A DNA stretch of 53,115 bases from JAJISK01 sp046759185. Lineage in GTDB: Archaea; Thermoplasmatota; Thermoplasmata; RBG-16-68-12; JAJISG01. Below the pieces are notes generated by a model. That model saw only the letters and a list, made by a program, of their open reading frames with translations, was not told the origin of the DNA and did not search any database. The stretch covers positions 1 through 53,115 of the forward strand of contig JBHIBO010000011.1 of assembly GCA_046759185.1 (NCBI GenBank). Direction: 5' to 3'. Below, piece by piece: positions 39,202-46,981 of the stretch (position 1 is the stretch's first letter; every line of letters begins with the position of its first letter). A program made the translations under genes and the position numbers.

Positions 39202-39567
39202 ATGGGTGACGGAGATGCCCGGCAAAGGTTCTTCCGACAGCCCACCGATGCGCGGGCGAGGGACATGCCGACGAGCCTGGATCTGACGCGATTGGTGCGA
39301 ATGTCCCAGGAACTGCTCGTGATGGGCTGGCACGGGGCCCACCCCCGGCGACTCGGCATCCTGGCCTTGAACCTCCTCATGGCCCGGGAAGCCGCATCGC
39401 GCCTAGCCCGGCGGGCCACCGCTCCGACGGCGCGAGACCGGGCCCGCCGCGCGTTGGCTTTCATCGGGCGGCTCGAGGAACAGGTCATGCGTCTCTATGC
39501 GACCCACCGCGCAAGGCCGCGAGGACTCACGGGCCTCACGCCTGGGTACGGCAGACGGAGGGGATGA
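39202..39567 (+). CDS. Arg-rich helical protein of unknown function
   Basis: The 121-aa protein is basic and helical, with LDLTRLVRMSQELLVMGWHG, ILALNLLMAREAASRLARRA and a C-terminal ALAFIGRLEEQVMRLYATHR segment. No family is recognised. ATG 39202 is leaderless by TATA spacing. The next gene starts 3 nt after its stop, so the two are co-translated and probably function together. Confidence 0.6.
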   Translation: MGDGDARQRFFRQPTDARARDMPTSLDLTRLVRMSQELLVMGWHGAHPRRLGILALNLLMAREAASRLARRATAPTARDRARRALAFIGRLEEQVMRLYATHRARPRGLTGLTPGYGRRRG

Positions 39568-39570
39568 AGG

Positions 39571-40008
39571 ATGGGGGACGCGATCTTCAGCGCGGGAGAC
39601 CTCTCCAAGGCCTTCGACCGGGCCATCGACGACGTCCGGTCCAACTCCACCACCGAGCTCGCCAGCCTCTCCGTCCTGTTGCAGGTCCTGGGCGACTTCA
39701 AGGACGACGGGATGTACATGATGGCGGGCCTCATCCTCGGCCAGGTCGGCGGGGCGACCTTCCAGCTCCGGAACCTTCAGACCCTCGACCCCACCGTGGA
39801 GCAGGTCCTGCGGGGCGTCGCCCGGGAGCTGGGCCAGGGACTCGCGGCCTTGAGGGCGGAGCTCGCCGAGAAGGATGGCCCCGACGCCCAGGCCTTCAAC
39901 GAGATCATGGGCAACCTGGCCAAGGTGCAGTGGCGCCTCATCCAACGGCTGAACGTGGTCCAGCAGACGCCCTTTGGGGCGCCCTTCGGGGGGCCGGGGG
40001 AGGAGTAG
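39571..40008 (+). CDS. Helical protein of unknown function
   Basis: The 145-aa protein has FSAGDLSKAFDRAIDDVRSN, SLSVLLQVLGDFKDDGMYMM and EQVLRGVARELGQGLAALRA, all predicted helical, and a Pro/Gly-rich tail. No catalytic motif is visible and no family is recognised. It follows the Arg-rich helical protein by 3 nt. Confidence 0.65.
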   Translation: MGDAIFSAGDLSKAFDRAIDDVRSNSTTELASLSVLLQVLGDFKDDGMYMMAGLILGQVGGATFQLRNLQTLDPTVEQVLRGVARELGQGLAALRAELAEKDGPDAQAFNEIMGNLAKVQWRLIQRLNVVQQTPFGAPFGGPGEE

Positions 40009-40059
40009 CCCGTTCGTGCCACGCCGCCCCGGGGCTCCGTACGAGGGGCATCGGGCTCC

Positions 40060-40539
40060 TTGACCAACGCCCTCGTGGTCGTCGCGCTGGCCGCCGCCGT
40101 CTTGGTGGTCACCCTTGCGATCTTCATCCCCAGCGCCCTGGACTTCCCGCCGTCGGGCGCAGGCCCCGCGGTGACCATCCTCGCGTCCTCGGGTCCGGTT
40201 CGGGTGTCGGTGGAAATTGCCGACGACCCCTTCGAGAGGGCGGACGGGCTCATGTACCGGGAGAGCCTCGCGGCGGATGCGGGGATGCTGTTCGTGTTCG
40301 GCGATGAGCGCGTCCGCTCCTTCTGGATGAAGAACACCCTCATCCCCCTCGACATGCTCTTCGTGGCCGCCGATCTCACCATCGTCGACATCGTGGAGGG
40401 CGCCCTGCCCTGCGAGGCAGACCCGTGCCCCCTCTACACCTCCAGCGCGCCAGCCCGGTACGGCCTTGAGGTCAACGCGGGCTTTGTCCGAGATCACGGC
40501 ATCCGCGTCGGAGATGCGGTGGTCCTCGGGGTGGCGTAG
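40060..40539 (+). CDS. DUF192 family protein, membrane-anchored
   Basis: The 159-aa protein has an N-terminal anchor helix (about 3-25) and a DUF192 domain: DPFERADGLMYRESL, AGMLFVFGDERVRSFWMKNT, LIPLDMLFV and YGLEVNAGFVRDHGI. The two Cys in ALPCEADPCPLY are an insertion. DUF192 proteins are small beta-barrel proteins of unknown function. The TTG at 40060 is the only start that includes the full anchor; GTG 40075 would keep most of it. Confidence 0.8.
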   Translation: MTNALVVVALAAAVLVVTLAIFIPSALDFPPSGAGPAVTILASSGPVRVSVEIADDPFERADGLMYRESLAADAGMLFVFGDERVRSFWMKNTLIPLDMLFVAADLTIVDIVEGALPCEADPCPLYTSSAPARYGLEVNAGFVRDHGIRVGDAVVLGVA

Positions 40540-40563
40540 AACGATCTGGCGGGTCGGCAGCAG

Positions 40564-41358
40564 CTAGGACCCGGGAGGGGGCGGGGGCAGTGAGGCCTCC
40601 AGCGGGCCTTCACAGCTCCAACACCGCTCCATGTCGGGGAGGACCCGCAGGCCGCACCAGGGACAGAGGTAGTCCATCTCGGGGAGGGGCCCCGCCGCCT
40701 GACCGGGCGGAGCCATCACCTCCCCCGGCTGCACGAACGGCTGCTGCGGGGGCGTGGGTCCTGGGTAGTCAGGGAACAGATGGGGAGGGTAGGGCGGGTA
40801 CGGCGTCATGTTCATCGGGACGGGAGGCGGTGCCCGGTGACCGGCCACGGCCCCGGCGAGGGCCCCGCCGAGGGCGGCCCCGATGGCGGGCAGGCTGACA
40901 AGGAGGAGGAGTTCCACGAAGACGTCCCCTCCCGTGAGGGCGATGAGCTGGCCCAGGACGGGCTGCATGAGGAGGGAGATCTGGTTCCACAGGCCCTCCA
41001 TGAGGAGCACGTAAGGCACGATACGCGCCATCTCCGGCGAGGCCCCCAGGTCGATGAGGCCCTGGTTGGACAGGAGAATAACGGCGTAGGAGAGGAGGAG
41101 GATGAGCATGAAGAAGCCGGCCGACCGCGCCCCGGCCCCGGCTCCCATGCGCGCCCCACCCCGGGCGATGGCACCGGCCAGGATGCCCGCGAAGACGAGG
41201 GTGCCGGCGAAGGCCATCAGACCGTAGCCTAGGGCGTAAGGCACGACCAGGGCCAGGAACACGAGGCCCAGGAAGGCGCCAAGGCTCGGGTGGGAACCGG
41301 GATATGCCCTCCTGGGGGAGACGGGATACGGGTACACGTCCTCGGGCCGTTCTAGCAA
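40564..41358 (-). CDS. Membrane protein with C-terminal zinc ribbon
   Basis: The 264-aa protein has about six helices (25-180), a Pro-rich linker (about 190-235) and a C-terminal zinc ribbon YLCPWCGLRVLPDMERCWSC (CPxC...CxxC). Such zinc-ribbon membrane proteins are common and uncharacterised in archaea. Start TTG 41358 is uncertain; GTG in EDVYPYP is an alternative. It follows the 50-aa protein gene by 32 nt, probably in one operon. Confidence 0.7.
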   Translation of the reverse strand: MLERPEDVYPYPVSPRRAYPGSHPSLGAFLGLVFLALVVPYALGYGLMAFAGTLVFAGILAGAIARGGARMGAGAGARSAGFFMLILLLSYAVILLSNQGLIDLGASPEMARIVPYVLLMEGLWNQISLLMQPVLGQLIALTGGDVFVELLLLVSLPAIGAALGGALAGAVAGHRAPPPVPMNMTPYPPYPPHLFPDYPGPTPPQQPFVQPGEVMAPPGQAAGPLPEMDYLCPWCGLRVLPDMERCWSCEGPLEASLPPPPPGS

Positions 41359-41382
41359 GGACAGGGGCGAAAAGGGTTCTCC

Positions 41383-41395
41383 CCTGATTATCAGG
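41383..41395. repeat. Inverted repeat CCTGATTATCAGG
   Basis: The two arms CCTGAT/ATCAGG are separated by one base and overlap the stop of the 50-aa gene, 25 nt before the next start. It could be an operator or a chance palindrome. Confidence 0.3.
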
Positions 41396-41543
41396 AGGAG
41401 CCATTCCGCTCTCGCTCAGGCACGTAGATGACGAGGCGGCTCCGAGGCAGAATGATCTGCCAGAAGTCAAAGAAGGCAGGAGAAAAAAGGGGGAGGATGT
41501 CGGCCGGGCCGCGCTTCCTTTCCCCCTCCTGCTCCTCACCCAT
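41391..41543 (-). CDS. Small protein of 50 aa, unknown function
   Basis: The frame starts MGEEQEGERKRGPADI and continues LPLFSPAFFDFWQIILP and RSRLVIYVPERE. An acidic/basic polar head is followed by an aromatic, hydrophobic stretch and a charged tail, which suggests a peripheral membrane or partner-binding peptide. Evidence for expression is a TATA-like ACTAAAAACC (41576-41567) placed 28 nt before the ATG, as in neighbouring genes. No family is recognised. Confidence 0.6.
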   Translation of the reverse strand: MGEEQEGERKRGPADILPLFSPAFFDFWQIILPRSRLVIYVPERERNGSS

Positions 41544-41566
41544 GCCTGCGCTGGGAAACCCTGTCG

Positions 41567-41576
41567 GTTTTTAGTC
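41567..41576 (-). promoter_or_regulatory. TATA box of the 50-aa protein gene
   Basis: ACTAAAAACC on the minus strand is centred 28 nt before ATG 41543. It is the only promoter candidate between the glt operon and this two-gene unit. Confidence 0.5.
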
Positions 41577-41629
41577 TTTACGATGGTTTCAAAGATGATA
41601 ACAGGAGGGCATGGGGGAGCGGCCGACGG

Positions 41630-44167
41630 CTAGTCGTGGGCTGGGATCAGGGCTCGGAGGGGGACGGCTGCCACCTTCCGGAAGACCCGGTGGGGATCCA
41701 GCGTCTTCCCCTTCCAGCTCAGCAGGCGCTCCACGGGAATGCCCAAGAGCTCCTCGTTCCGCTGAAGGTAGGGATGGATGAGGTCCCAATCCTCCTCGCT
41801 GAGGTCCGCGAACTCCCCGCCGTTGAGCTGGTTCTCCTCCACGGCCCCCTCGGGGTCCCGGATGTATAGGGCGCCCCCTGATGCGAGGGAGAAGAGGTTG
41901 CCGCCTTCATAGGGCGTCTCCAGATCGATGAGGCGACCTTCTTGGTCCACCCGGAGGCCATTTACGATGACGAACCCGCCGCCCTTGTGGGGATCCCCTG
42001 CCATGAAGGACTCCGCGAGGTAATCCAAGGCGGTGCCGTTGATGACCACCCGGGGACCGCCGACGGCGTTGATGAGAGGGCGTCCCGCCGCGTTGCCCAG
42101 GACGTACGCCTCGCCCCCCTTGGCCCCGTACATGAAGGTCTGGCCGACGTCCCCGTGAACCACGAGGCGCCCGGCCTTCATGATTTGGGCGACCTGATCC
42201 TGCGCCGCACCGTGAACGTGCACCTCCGAGCCGTCGAGGCCGGAGGCGAGGTAGTCCCCGGAGCTCCCGTAGGCGTGGATGACCGCGGTGGAATCCGGGC
42301 CCAAGCCGCATCCCACGAAGCGCTGCCCCCGGTTCCGAAACGTGAGCATGTGGCGCCAACCCTGCTCGTACGCTTGGACCAGGAAGCGGGACCCGCTTTC
42401 CTCACTCTCCGCGGGGAACCCCGCCAAGTCCACAATGAGCGTCGCGTCCGGGTGGGCCGGCGGCTGCAGTTGCTTGCGCCTCTCCCAGTCCACCTTCACG
42501 AAGGCCTTCCTGGCGTGGGGCGGACCCGTGTCCAGGAGGGCATCGATGGTGTCCAGAATCTCCGCCCGAGCCCGGCTCCGTCGCCATCCCTCCATGGGGT
42601 AGGGACGATCCAGGAGCCGGGTGAGGACCCGTAAGGCGAGGATCCACTCCCCCTCGGACGCCCCCGCCCGTTTCCAGAGCCCATGGACCCAGGCCATGAC
42701 CTCGTCGGGCCCGGCCTGACGGATGCGCTCTACGGCGTGCACAGCCAGCTTCTCCGGGTCGGCCCCAGTCGGCATGGCACCGGTTCCTCCATTAGCGGCG
42801 ACCTTCGCAGCCACAGGAGTGCGTGAGACTTCGACGGGTTCCCCGAACTTGTCGGTGCAGGTGAGTTCCAGGCCCTCCGCCTCCCGCCGAAGGGAGAAGA
42901 TGAACGAACCGCCGTTCGTGTGGCTCCCGCCCCGGGCGTTCCAGTACCGGTCCGCCATCGTCCAGACCCGCGGGTCCTCCGCGTGGAGGCTCCGTAGGAA
43001 GGCGTCGATGGCCTGCTTCTCCGAGGCGACCATGCCCAGGGAGACGTCCCCCTCCTGGAGGGCGAAGACCTGGGGCCGAAGCATGGAGGTGTCCGTGATG
43101 CCGAGGAGCTGCATCTCCCCCGCCGGCTCCCGGCGTGCGATGATGAAGAACCAGGGACCGTCCGGGGACCCGTGGATGTGGGCGGCCTGGATGCGCCTGT
43201 AGGCCTCCTGCTTCTCCTCCGGGAGCATGGCGAAGTCCCGCTCCGTCGTGGGGGCCATGGCCTCGATGACGTACTCCAAGGGGTAACCGTAGGTCCGCCG
43301 AAGGAGGTCGAACAAGAGGACGGACACCTCGGTGTCCGTGAGGAAGAGGGGGACGATGTTCCGCTGGCGGAGGTATTTCGTAACCCGGGCGTAGTTCGCG
43401 AAGTCGCCGTTGTGGACGAGGGCCTCGTGGAGGCCGACGAAGGGGTGGGCCCCGCCCGGGTGCCAGACCTTGCCCTTGGTGGGGTACCGCTGGTGGCCGA
43501 TCCAGACGTGGGCCTTCAGGTCCTCCAGCCGATAGAAGTGGATCACCTGCTCCGCGTACCCCACGATCTTGAGGACCATGAGATCCTTGCCGTGAGAGAG
43601 GACAAAGGCCCGCTGCTCCCCCAGGGAGGCGTAGAAGGCCGTGTTCAGCCGGAACGAGTTGCGGTAGACGAACTCGTCCGCCAGGTCGCTGGGGAAAAGG
43701 TCCTCCAAGCCGGCCTCCTCCGCGAAGGCGCCGAGTCGGTCTTCCCGGGGCCGGACGAAGTAGCGGACCACGTCCGGCGGGCGCACCTCCAACTCGGGGA
43801 CGTCTTCCATGGGACGGGTTGGCAGGGCTTCCGCATGATCCACCTCGAAGGGATCCTCGATGTACTTCGCCTCCACCTCCTCCCGGCAGGACGGATCCAG
43901 GTAGGCCACGAGCAGGAGGTAATCCCGGGCGAGGATCTCGGGGGAGACGCCCATCTGGTCGGGGTCCAGCCCCAGGGCCGCGATGCCGCCGCCCTTGCCG
44001 TTCCCGCGGTTGTGCATCTGACGCATGGCGGGGAAGAGGTGCCGGCCCGCGATGGGCACCGTGGAGGCGAGGCCCAGAACGCCGCAACCCCCCTCCGCTT
44101 CCCGTTTCTTCAGGCCCGGAGGCAGGCCCGCGATCATGTCCTTCCGGGAAGCCAGGACACGCTTCAC
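41630..44167 (-). CDS. Glutamate synthase-like: class II amidotransferase fused to GXGXG domain
   Basis: The 845-aa protein has an N-terminal class II glutamine amidotransferase whose nucleophile is Cys28 in EGGCGVLGLAS, so a 27-residue propeptide must be removed. Partner motifs are MHNRGNGKGGG, IGHQRYPTKGKVWHPGGAHP and ALVHNGDFANY. The C-terminal third (about 590-780) is the GXGXG beta-helix: HVHGAAQDQVAQIMKAG, GRLVVHGDVGQTFMYGAKGG and LGNAAGRPLINAVGGP. In bacterial GltB the FMN synthase domain lies between these parts; here it is a separate protein encoded just upstream (44176-45654). It should hydrolyse glutamine and pass ammonia to that subunit. GTG 44167 follows GAGAGGGG and lies 8 nt after the upstream stop. 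Confidence 0.88.
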   Translation of the reverse strand: MKRVLASRKDMIAGLPPGLKKREAEGGCGVLGLASTVPIAGRHLFPAMRQMHNRGNGKGGGIAALGLDPDQMGVSPEILARDYLLLVAYLDPSCREEVEAKYIEDPFEVDHAEALPTRPMEDVPELEVRPPDVVRYFVRPREDRLGAFAEEAGLEDLFPSDLADEFVYRNSFRLNTAFYASLGEQRAFVLSHGKDLMVLKIVGYAEQVIHFYRLEDLKAHVWIGHQRYPTKGKVWHPGGAHPFVGLHEALVHNGDFANYARVTKYLRQRNIVPLFLTDTEVSVLLFDLLRRTYGYPLEYVIEAMAPTTERDFAMLPEEKQEAYRRIQAAHIHGSPDGPWFFIIARREPAGEMQLLGITDTSMLRPQVFALQEGDVSLGMVASEKQAIDAFLRSLHAEDPRVWTMADRYWNARGGSHTNGGSFIFSLRREAEGLELTCTDKFGEPVEVSRTPVAAKVAANGGTGAMPTGADPEKLAVHAVERIRQAGPDEVMAWVHGLWKRAGASEGEWILALRVLTRLLDRPYPMEGWRRSRARAEILDTIDALLDTGPPHARKAFVKVDWERRKQLQPPAHPDATLIVDLAGFPAESEESGSRFLVQAYEQGWRHMLTFRNRGQRFVGCGLGPDSTAVIHAYGSSGDYLASGLDGSEVHVHGAAQDQVAQIMKAGRLVVHGDVGQTFMYGAKGGEAYVLGNAAGRPLINAVGGPRVVINGTALDYLAESFMAGDPHKGGGFVIVNGLRVDQEGRLIDLETPYEGGNLFSLASGGALYIRDPEGAVEENQLNGGEFADLSEEDWDLIHPYLQRNEELLGIPVERLLSWKGKTLDPHRVFRKVAAVPLRALIPAHD

Positions 44168-44175
44168 AGCCCCTC

Positions 44176-45654
44176 TCAGAGTATCGCCCCCTCGTACCGC
44201 ATCAAGTCGTAGCGGCCCCGCAGCTCCCGGAAGCTCCCGAGACCGAGGCGGGTGAGGAGGTCCACCCACTGGAGGCGCCAGGCGTGGTACATGTTGTAGA
44301 TCCGCTGCGCTCCCAGGTCGGCCGGGATGAGGGGGACGAGCTCGGGGTCCGTCGTGGCGATGCCGTGTTGGCAGCCCCGCCCTCGCTCGCAGTTGCCGCA
44401 GCGGGTGCAGTTCAGGGCCACGAGCTCGGCGGTCCCGATGATGCAGCCGTCCGCCCCCAGGGCGATGGCTTTGGCCACGTCGTAGGCCGTCCGGATGCCG
44501 CCGCTGGCCATGAGGACGATCTCGTCCCGGATGCCCTCCCCCTCCAGGAAGCGGTGGACCTTGGGGATGGCGTACTCGATGGGCATCGCGATGTTCTTCT
44601 TGGCGATGTCCGGGGCCGCCCCCGTCCCCCCGTAGCCGCCGTCCAGGTTGAAGATGTTGGTGCCGGCGTAGTAGGAGCCCACCGCCACCATGTCCACGTC
44701 CACGGGGGTGGAGACCTTCACGGAGATGAGGGCCTCGGGGTTCACGGACCGGAGCCAGTCCACGTGCTTCTTGTGATCCTCCACGCTGTAGACGCTGTGG
44801 AAGGGGAAGGGGGAGAAGAGGGAGGTCTTGGCCACTGCCTCCCGAATCTGAGCTACGTCGGGGGTGTTCTTGTCGGCCAGGAGGTGGCCGCCAAGGCCGG
44901 GCTTCGCCCCTTGCGCGTACTTGATTTCTAGGATGGGCGCGCGCTGGATGCTGGCCTCCGAGACGCCGAAGAGGCCCGTGGCCACCTGGGTGATCACGTT
45001 GTCGGCGTAGGGAATGAGGGCCTCCGGATAGCCGCCCTCCCCCGTGCTGCAGAAGGTCCCCCACGCCCTGGCCGCCTGGATGCGGCTCAGCATGACGTTG
45101 AGGCTGACGCTGCCGTAGGACATCGCCGCGCCGTAGATGGGGATGGGAGTGCGGACGCGGGGACCCCAGGGTCGCCGGTTCAGGTCCAGGGAGGTGTCTA
45201 CCTCCTCCACGGGCTCGGGCTCCTCCGGGAACACGAAGTGGAGGCGGTCGAAGCCCCCGCCAGAGTCCCCCGTTCGGTACTCGATTCCCGGGGGCGGGAG
45301 CTCCCCCGTCTCCGCCATGTACCAGGTGGAGGTGATGAGGTCCGCGGGCCACCGATCGTCCCCCAGGTCCTCGTAATAGGCGTTCTCCCCGATCCGGATA
45401 GCGTCCGTGGGACAGTTCTCGACGCAGAAGTAGGACTGGCCTTCGCAGTTGTGGGGGCCGATGCAGTTGGAGCTCTTCGGGACGGAGAGGTGGACCAGGC
45501 CTGGCTTCTTCTCGTAGACGTCGTAGGGGCAGACCTGGGCACAGATGCCGCAATCGATGCAGGCGTCCGGGAGGATCTCCACCTCGTACTTGTTCACGCT
45601 CCGCCAGATGTAGGAGGGGGCGCTGATGACGCGAAGGGTCTCGGCCTTAGCCAC
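44176..45654 (-). CDS. gltB: Glutamate synthase FMN/FeS catalytic domain with N-terminal ferredoxin domain
   Basis: The 492-aa protein has an N-terminal ferredoxin segment (CIDCGICAQVCPYD at about 32-45, then CVENCPTDAIRIG) and the GltS FMN barrel: GAAMSYGSVSLNVMLSRIQA, FCSTGEGGYPEAL, ALISVKVSTPVDVD with the catalytic Lys, NIFNLDGGYGGTGAAP, VLMASGGIRTAYDVAKAIAL and the 3Fe-4S cysteines in CTRCGNCERGRGCQHGI. It reduces 2-iminoglutarate made from 2-oxoglutarate and ammonia to glutamate. GTG 45654 follows GGAGGG and overlaps the stop of the upstream gene by 8 nt, so the genes are coupled. The likely electron donors are ferredoxin or the FAD/FeS subunit of the same operon. Confidence 0.9.
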   Translation of the reverse strand: MAKAETLRVISAPSYIWRSVNKYEVEILPDACIDCGICAQVCPYDVYEKKPGLVHLSVPKSSNCIGPHNCEGQSYFCVENCPTDAIRIGENAYYEDLGDDRWPADLITSTWYMAETGELPPPGIEYRTGDSGGGFDRLHFVFPEEPEPVEEVDTSLDLNRRPWGPRVRTPIPIYGAAMSYGSVSLNVMLSRIQAARAWGTFCSTGEGGYPEALIPYADNVITQVATGLFGVSEASIQRAPILEIKYAQGAKPGLGGHLLADKNTPDVAQIREAVAKTSLFSPFPFHSVYSVEDHKKHVDWLRSVNPEALISVKVSTPVDVDMVAVGSYYAGTNIFNLDGGYGGTGAAPDIAKKNIAMPIEYAIPKVHRFLEGEGIRDEIVLMASGGIRTAYDVAKAIALGADGCIIGTAELVALNCTRCGNCERGRGCQHGIATTDPELVPLIPADLGAQRIYNMYHAWRLQWVDLLTRLGLGSFRELRGRYDLMRYEGAIL

Positions 45655-46981
45655 GGCCGTTCCCTCCCTCGAAAAGGGCCATGAACTCGGTCTCCAGGTC
45701 CTCGTGGAACATGGCCCGGCCGATCTCCCCGGCCATGCGCCGGGCGTCCCGAATGCCCATGGCTCCCATGACCTCCAGGAGCTGGTCGCGGCACGCACTG
45801 GCCCAGTTCTTGATGCGCTGAATGGTCCACCTGGCGCCGACAGGGGAGGGAATGCCGGCCGTCCCGTTCCCGTTCCAGCCGAGGGCGACCAGATAGGTGG
45901 TGTCCAAGGCGACGGCATCGGCCCCACAGAGGAGGGCCTTGGGAACATGTTCCGAGGCGACGATCCCGCCGCTAGCCACGATGGTGACCTCATCCCGGAG
46001 CCCCTCCTCCACCAAGTACTGGTCCAGGTCCCGGAGGACGGGGGCGATGAAACGGGTCTCCTCGGGCCCGATCTCTCGCCCATGGCGGTCCGCGTAGAGG
46101 TGAAGGACTTCAGCCCCGGCGCGGATGCGGTCGGCGTAGGCCTCCCGCCGATCCAGGCTGAGAGGCATGCGCAAGAAAACGACCAGGTCTGGGCGGGCCT
46201 CCTTGAGCTCCCGATAGGTCGCGAGCCCGTTCCCAGCATCGTCCACCTCCACTGCGTGCCGTCCCTCGAGGAGGTCCAGGTCCACCTGCTCCTCGGCTGC
46301 GAAGCGTGGGATGATGTGCCCGTTCTCCCCCCGCACGTCCACCGCCTCCAGGATCGCGTAGGTGCCCAGCTCCTCCGCGGCCCGTGCGACGAGGGGTTCC
46401 AACCCCCGCCCGACGGGTCCCGGGGGATTCAACAGGAAGGGGACGGGAATCTCCAGGATCGGGGGGAACGCCTCGTCCTCCTCCCAGGTGAGGAAAGGGG
46501 GCTTGCGCCCGATGTCCACGGCCGTGGAGATGTACTCCCGCCCGTGGATGCCGTCTCGCGTGGGTCGGACAATCTCCGACATGTCCGTCCAGATGGCATC
46601 GAACCCTGGCTGCACGAAGGGACCCCGATACCCCGCCCCGGAGACGGGAATCCGCCCGGTCTCCGCCTCGTCCCAGATTCGCATGACCACACGGGGCCGG
46701 AAGGTCCCCTCCCCGATGGCCCGGAAGTCGGGGTGAACGCCGATGTCCAGGACCCCCACGGGGCACTCCATGACGCACCGCTGGCAGCCGACGCACAGAT
46801 CGTCCTCGGGCCCGGCCATGAGGCGGGCGTCCCCTTCCTGCTTGAGGTGGACCCCGTAGGGGCAGGCGCCCATGCAGGTCCCGCAGTGGATGCAGTCCTC
46901 GCCCCGGATGACCTGGAAGTGGTTCGGGGTTTCCTTGGGAGGGGCTGCGGAGTGGATGGGAATCTCGTATCGCTCATACAT
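45647..46981 (-). CDS. Degenerate glutamate-synthase FMN domain paralogue with two [4Fe-4S] sites
   Basis: The 444-aa protein begins with an intact 2[4Fe-4S] ferredoxin domain (CIHCGTCMGACPYG at 30-43 and CVGCQRCVMECPVG). The rest follows the GltS barrel: VTIVASGGIVASEHVPKALL parallels ASGGIRTAYDVAKAIAL of the next gene. The catalytic features are missing: LVVFLRMPLS replaces the KVS segment, the GGTGAAP loop is gone, and the 3Fe-4S cysteines are replaced by ALGWNGNGTAG. It is probably a pseudo-enzyme subunit that carries electrons or scaffolds the active paralogue. Its ATG overlaps the stop of the FAD/FeS gene, and its own stop overlaps the next start. Confidence 0.82.
   Translation of the reverse strand: MYERYEIPIHSAAPPKETPNHFQVIRGEDCIHCGTCMGACPYGVHLKQEGDARLMAGPEDDLCVGCQRCVMECPVGVLDIGVHPDFRAIGEGTFRPRVVMRIWDEAETGRIPVSGAGYRGPFVQPGFDAIWTDMSEIVRPTRDGIHGREYISTAVDIGRKPPFLTWEEDEAFPPILEIPVPFLLNPPGPVGRGLEPLVARAAEELGTYAILEAVDVRGENGHIIPRFAAEEQVDLDLLEGRHAVEVDDAGNGLATYRELKEARPDLVVFLRMPLSLDRREAYADRIRAGAEVLHLYADRHGREIGPEETRFIAPVLRDLDQYLVEEGLRDEVTIVASGGIVASEHVPKALLCGADAVALDTTYLVALGWNGNGTAGIPSPVGARWTIQRIKNWASACRDQLLEVMGAMGIRDARRMAGEIGRAMFHEDLETEFMALFEGGNGRG

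Noticed and set aside
41358..41629. The stretch after the glt operon was considered as an ncRNA or long untranslated region.
   Set aside because: A 50-codon gene with correct TATA spacing accounts for 41391-41543. The remaining gap to 41630 shows no stable fold by eye.
44168..45553. The amidotransferase frame extends 462 codons upstream, which could suggest a giant fusion.
   Set aside because: The extension is Gly/Arg/Pro-rich and antiphase to the well-conserved FMN subunit gene 44176-45654. Protein motifs begin only after GTG 44167.
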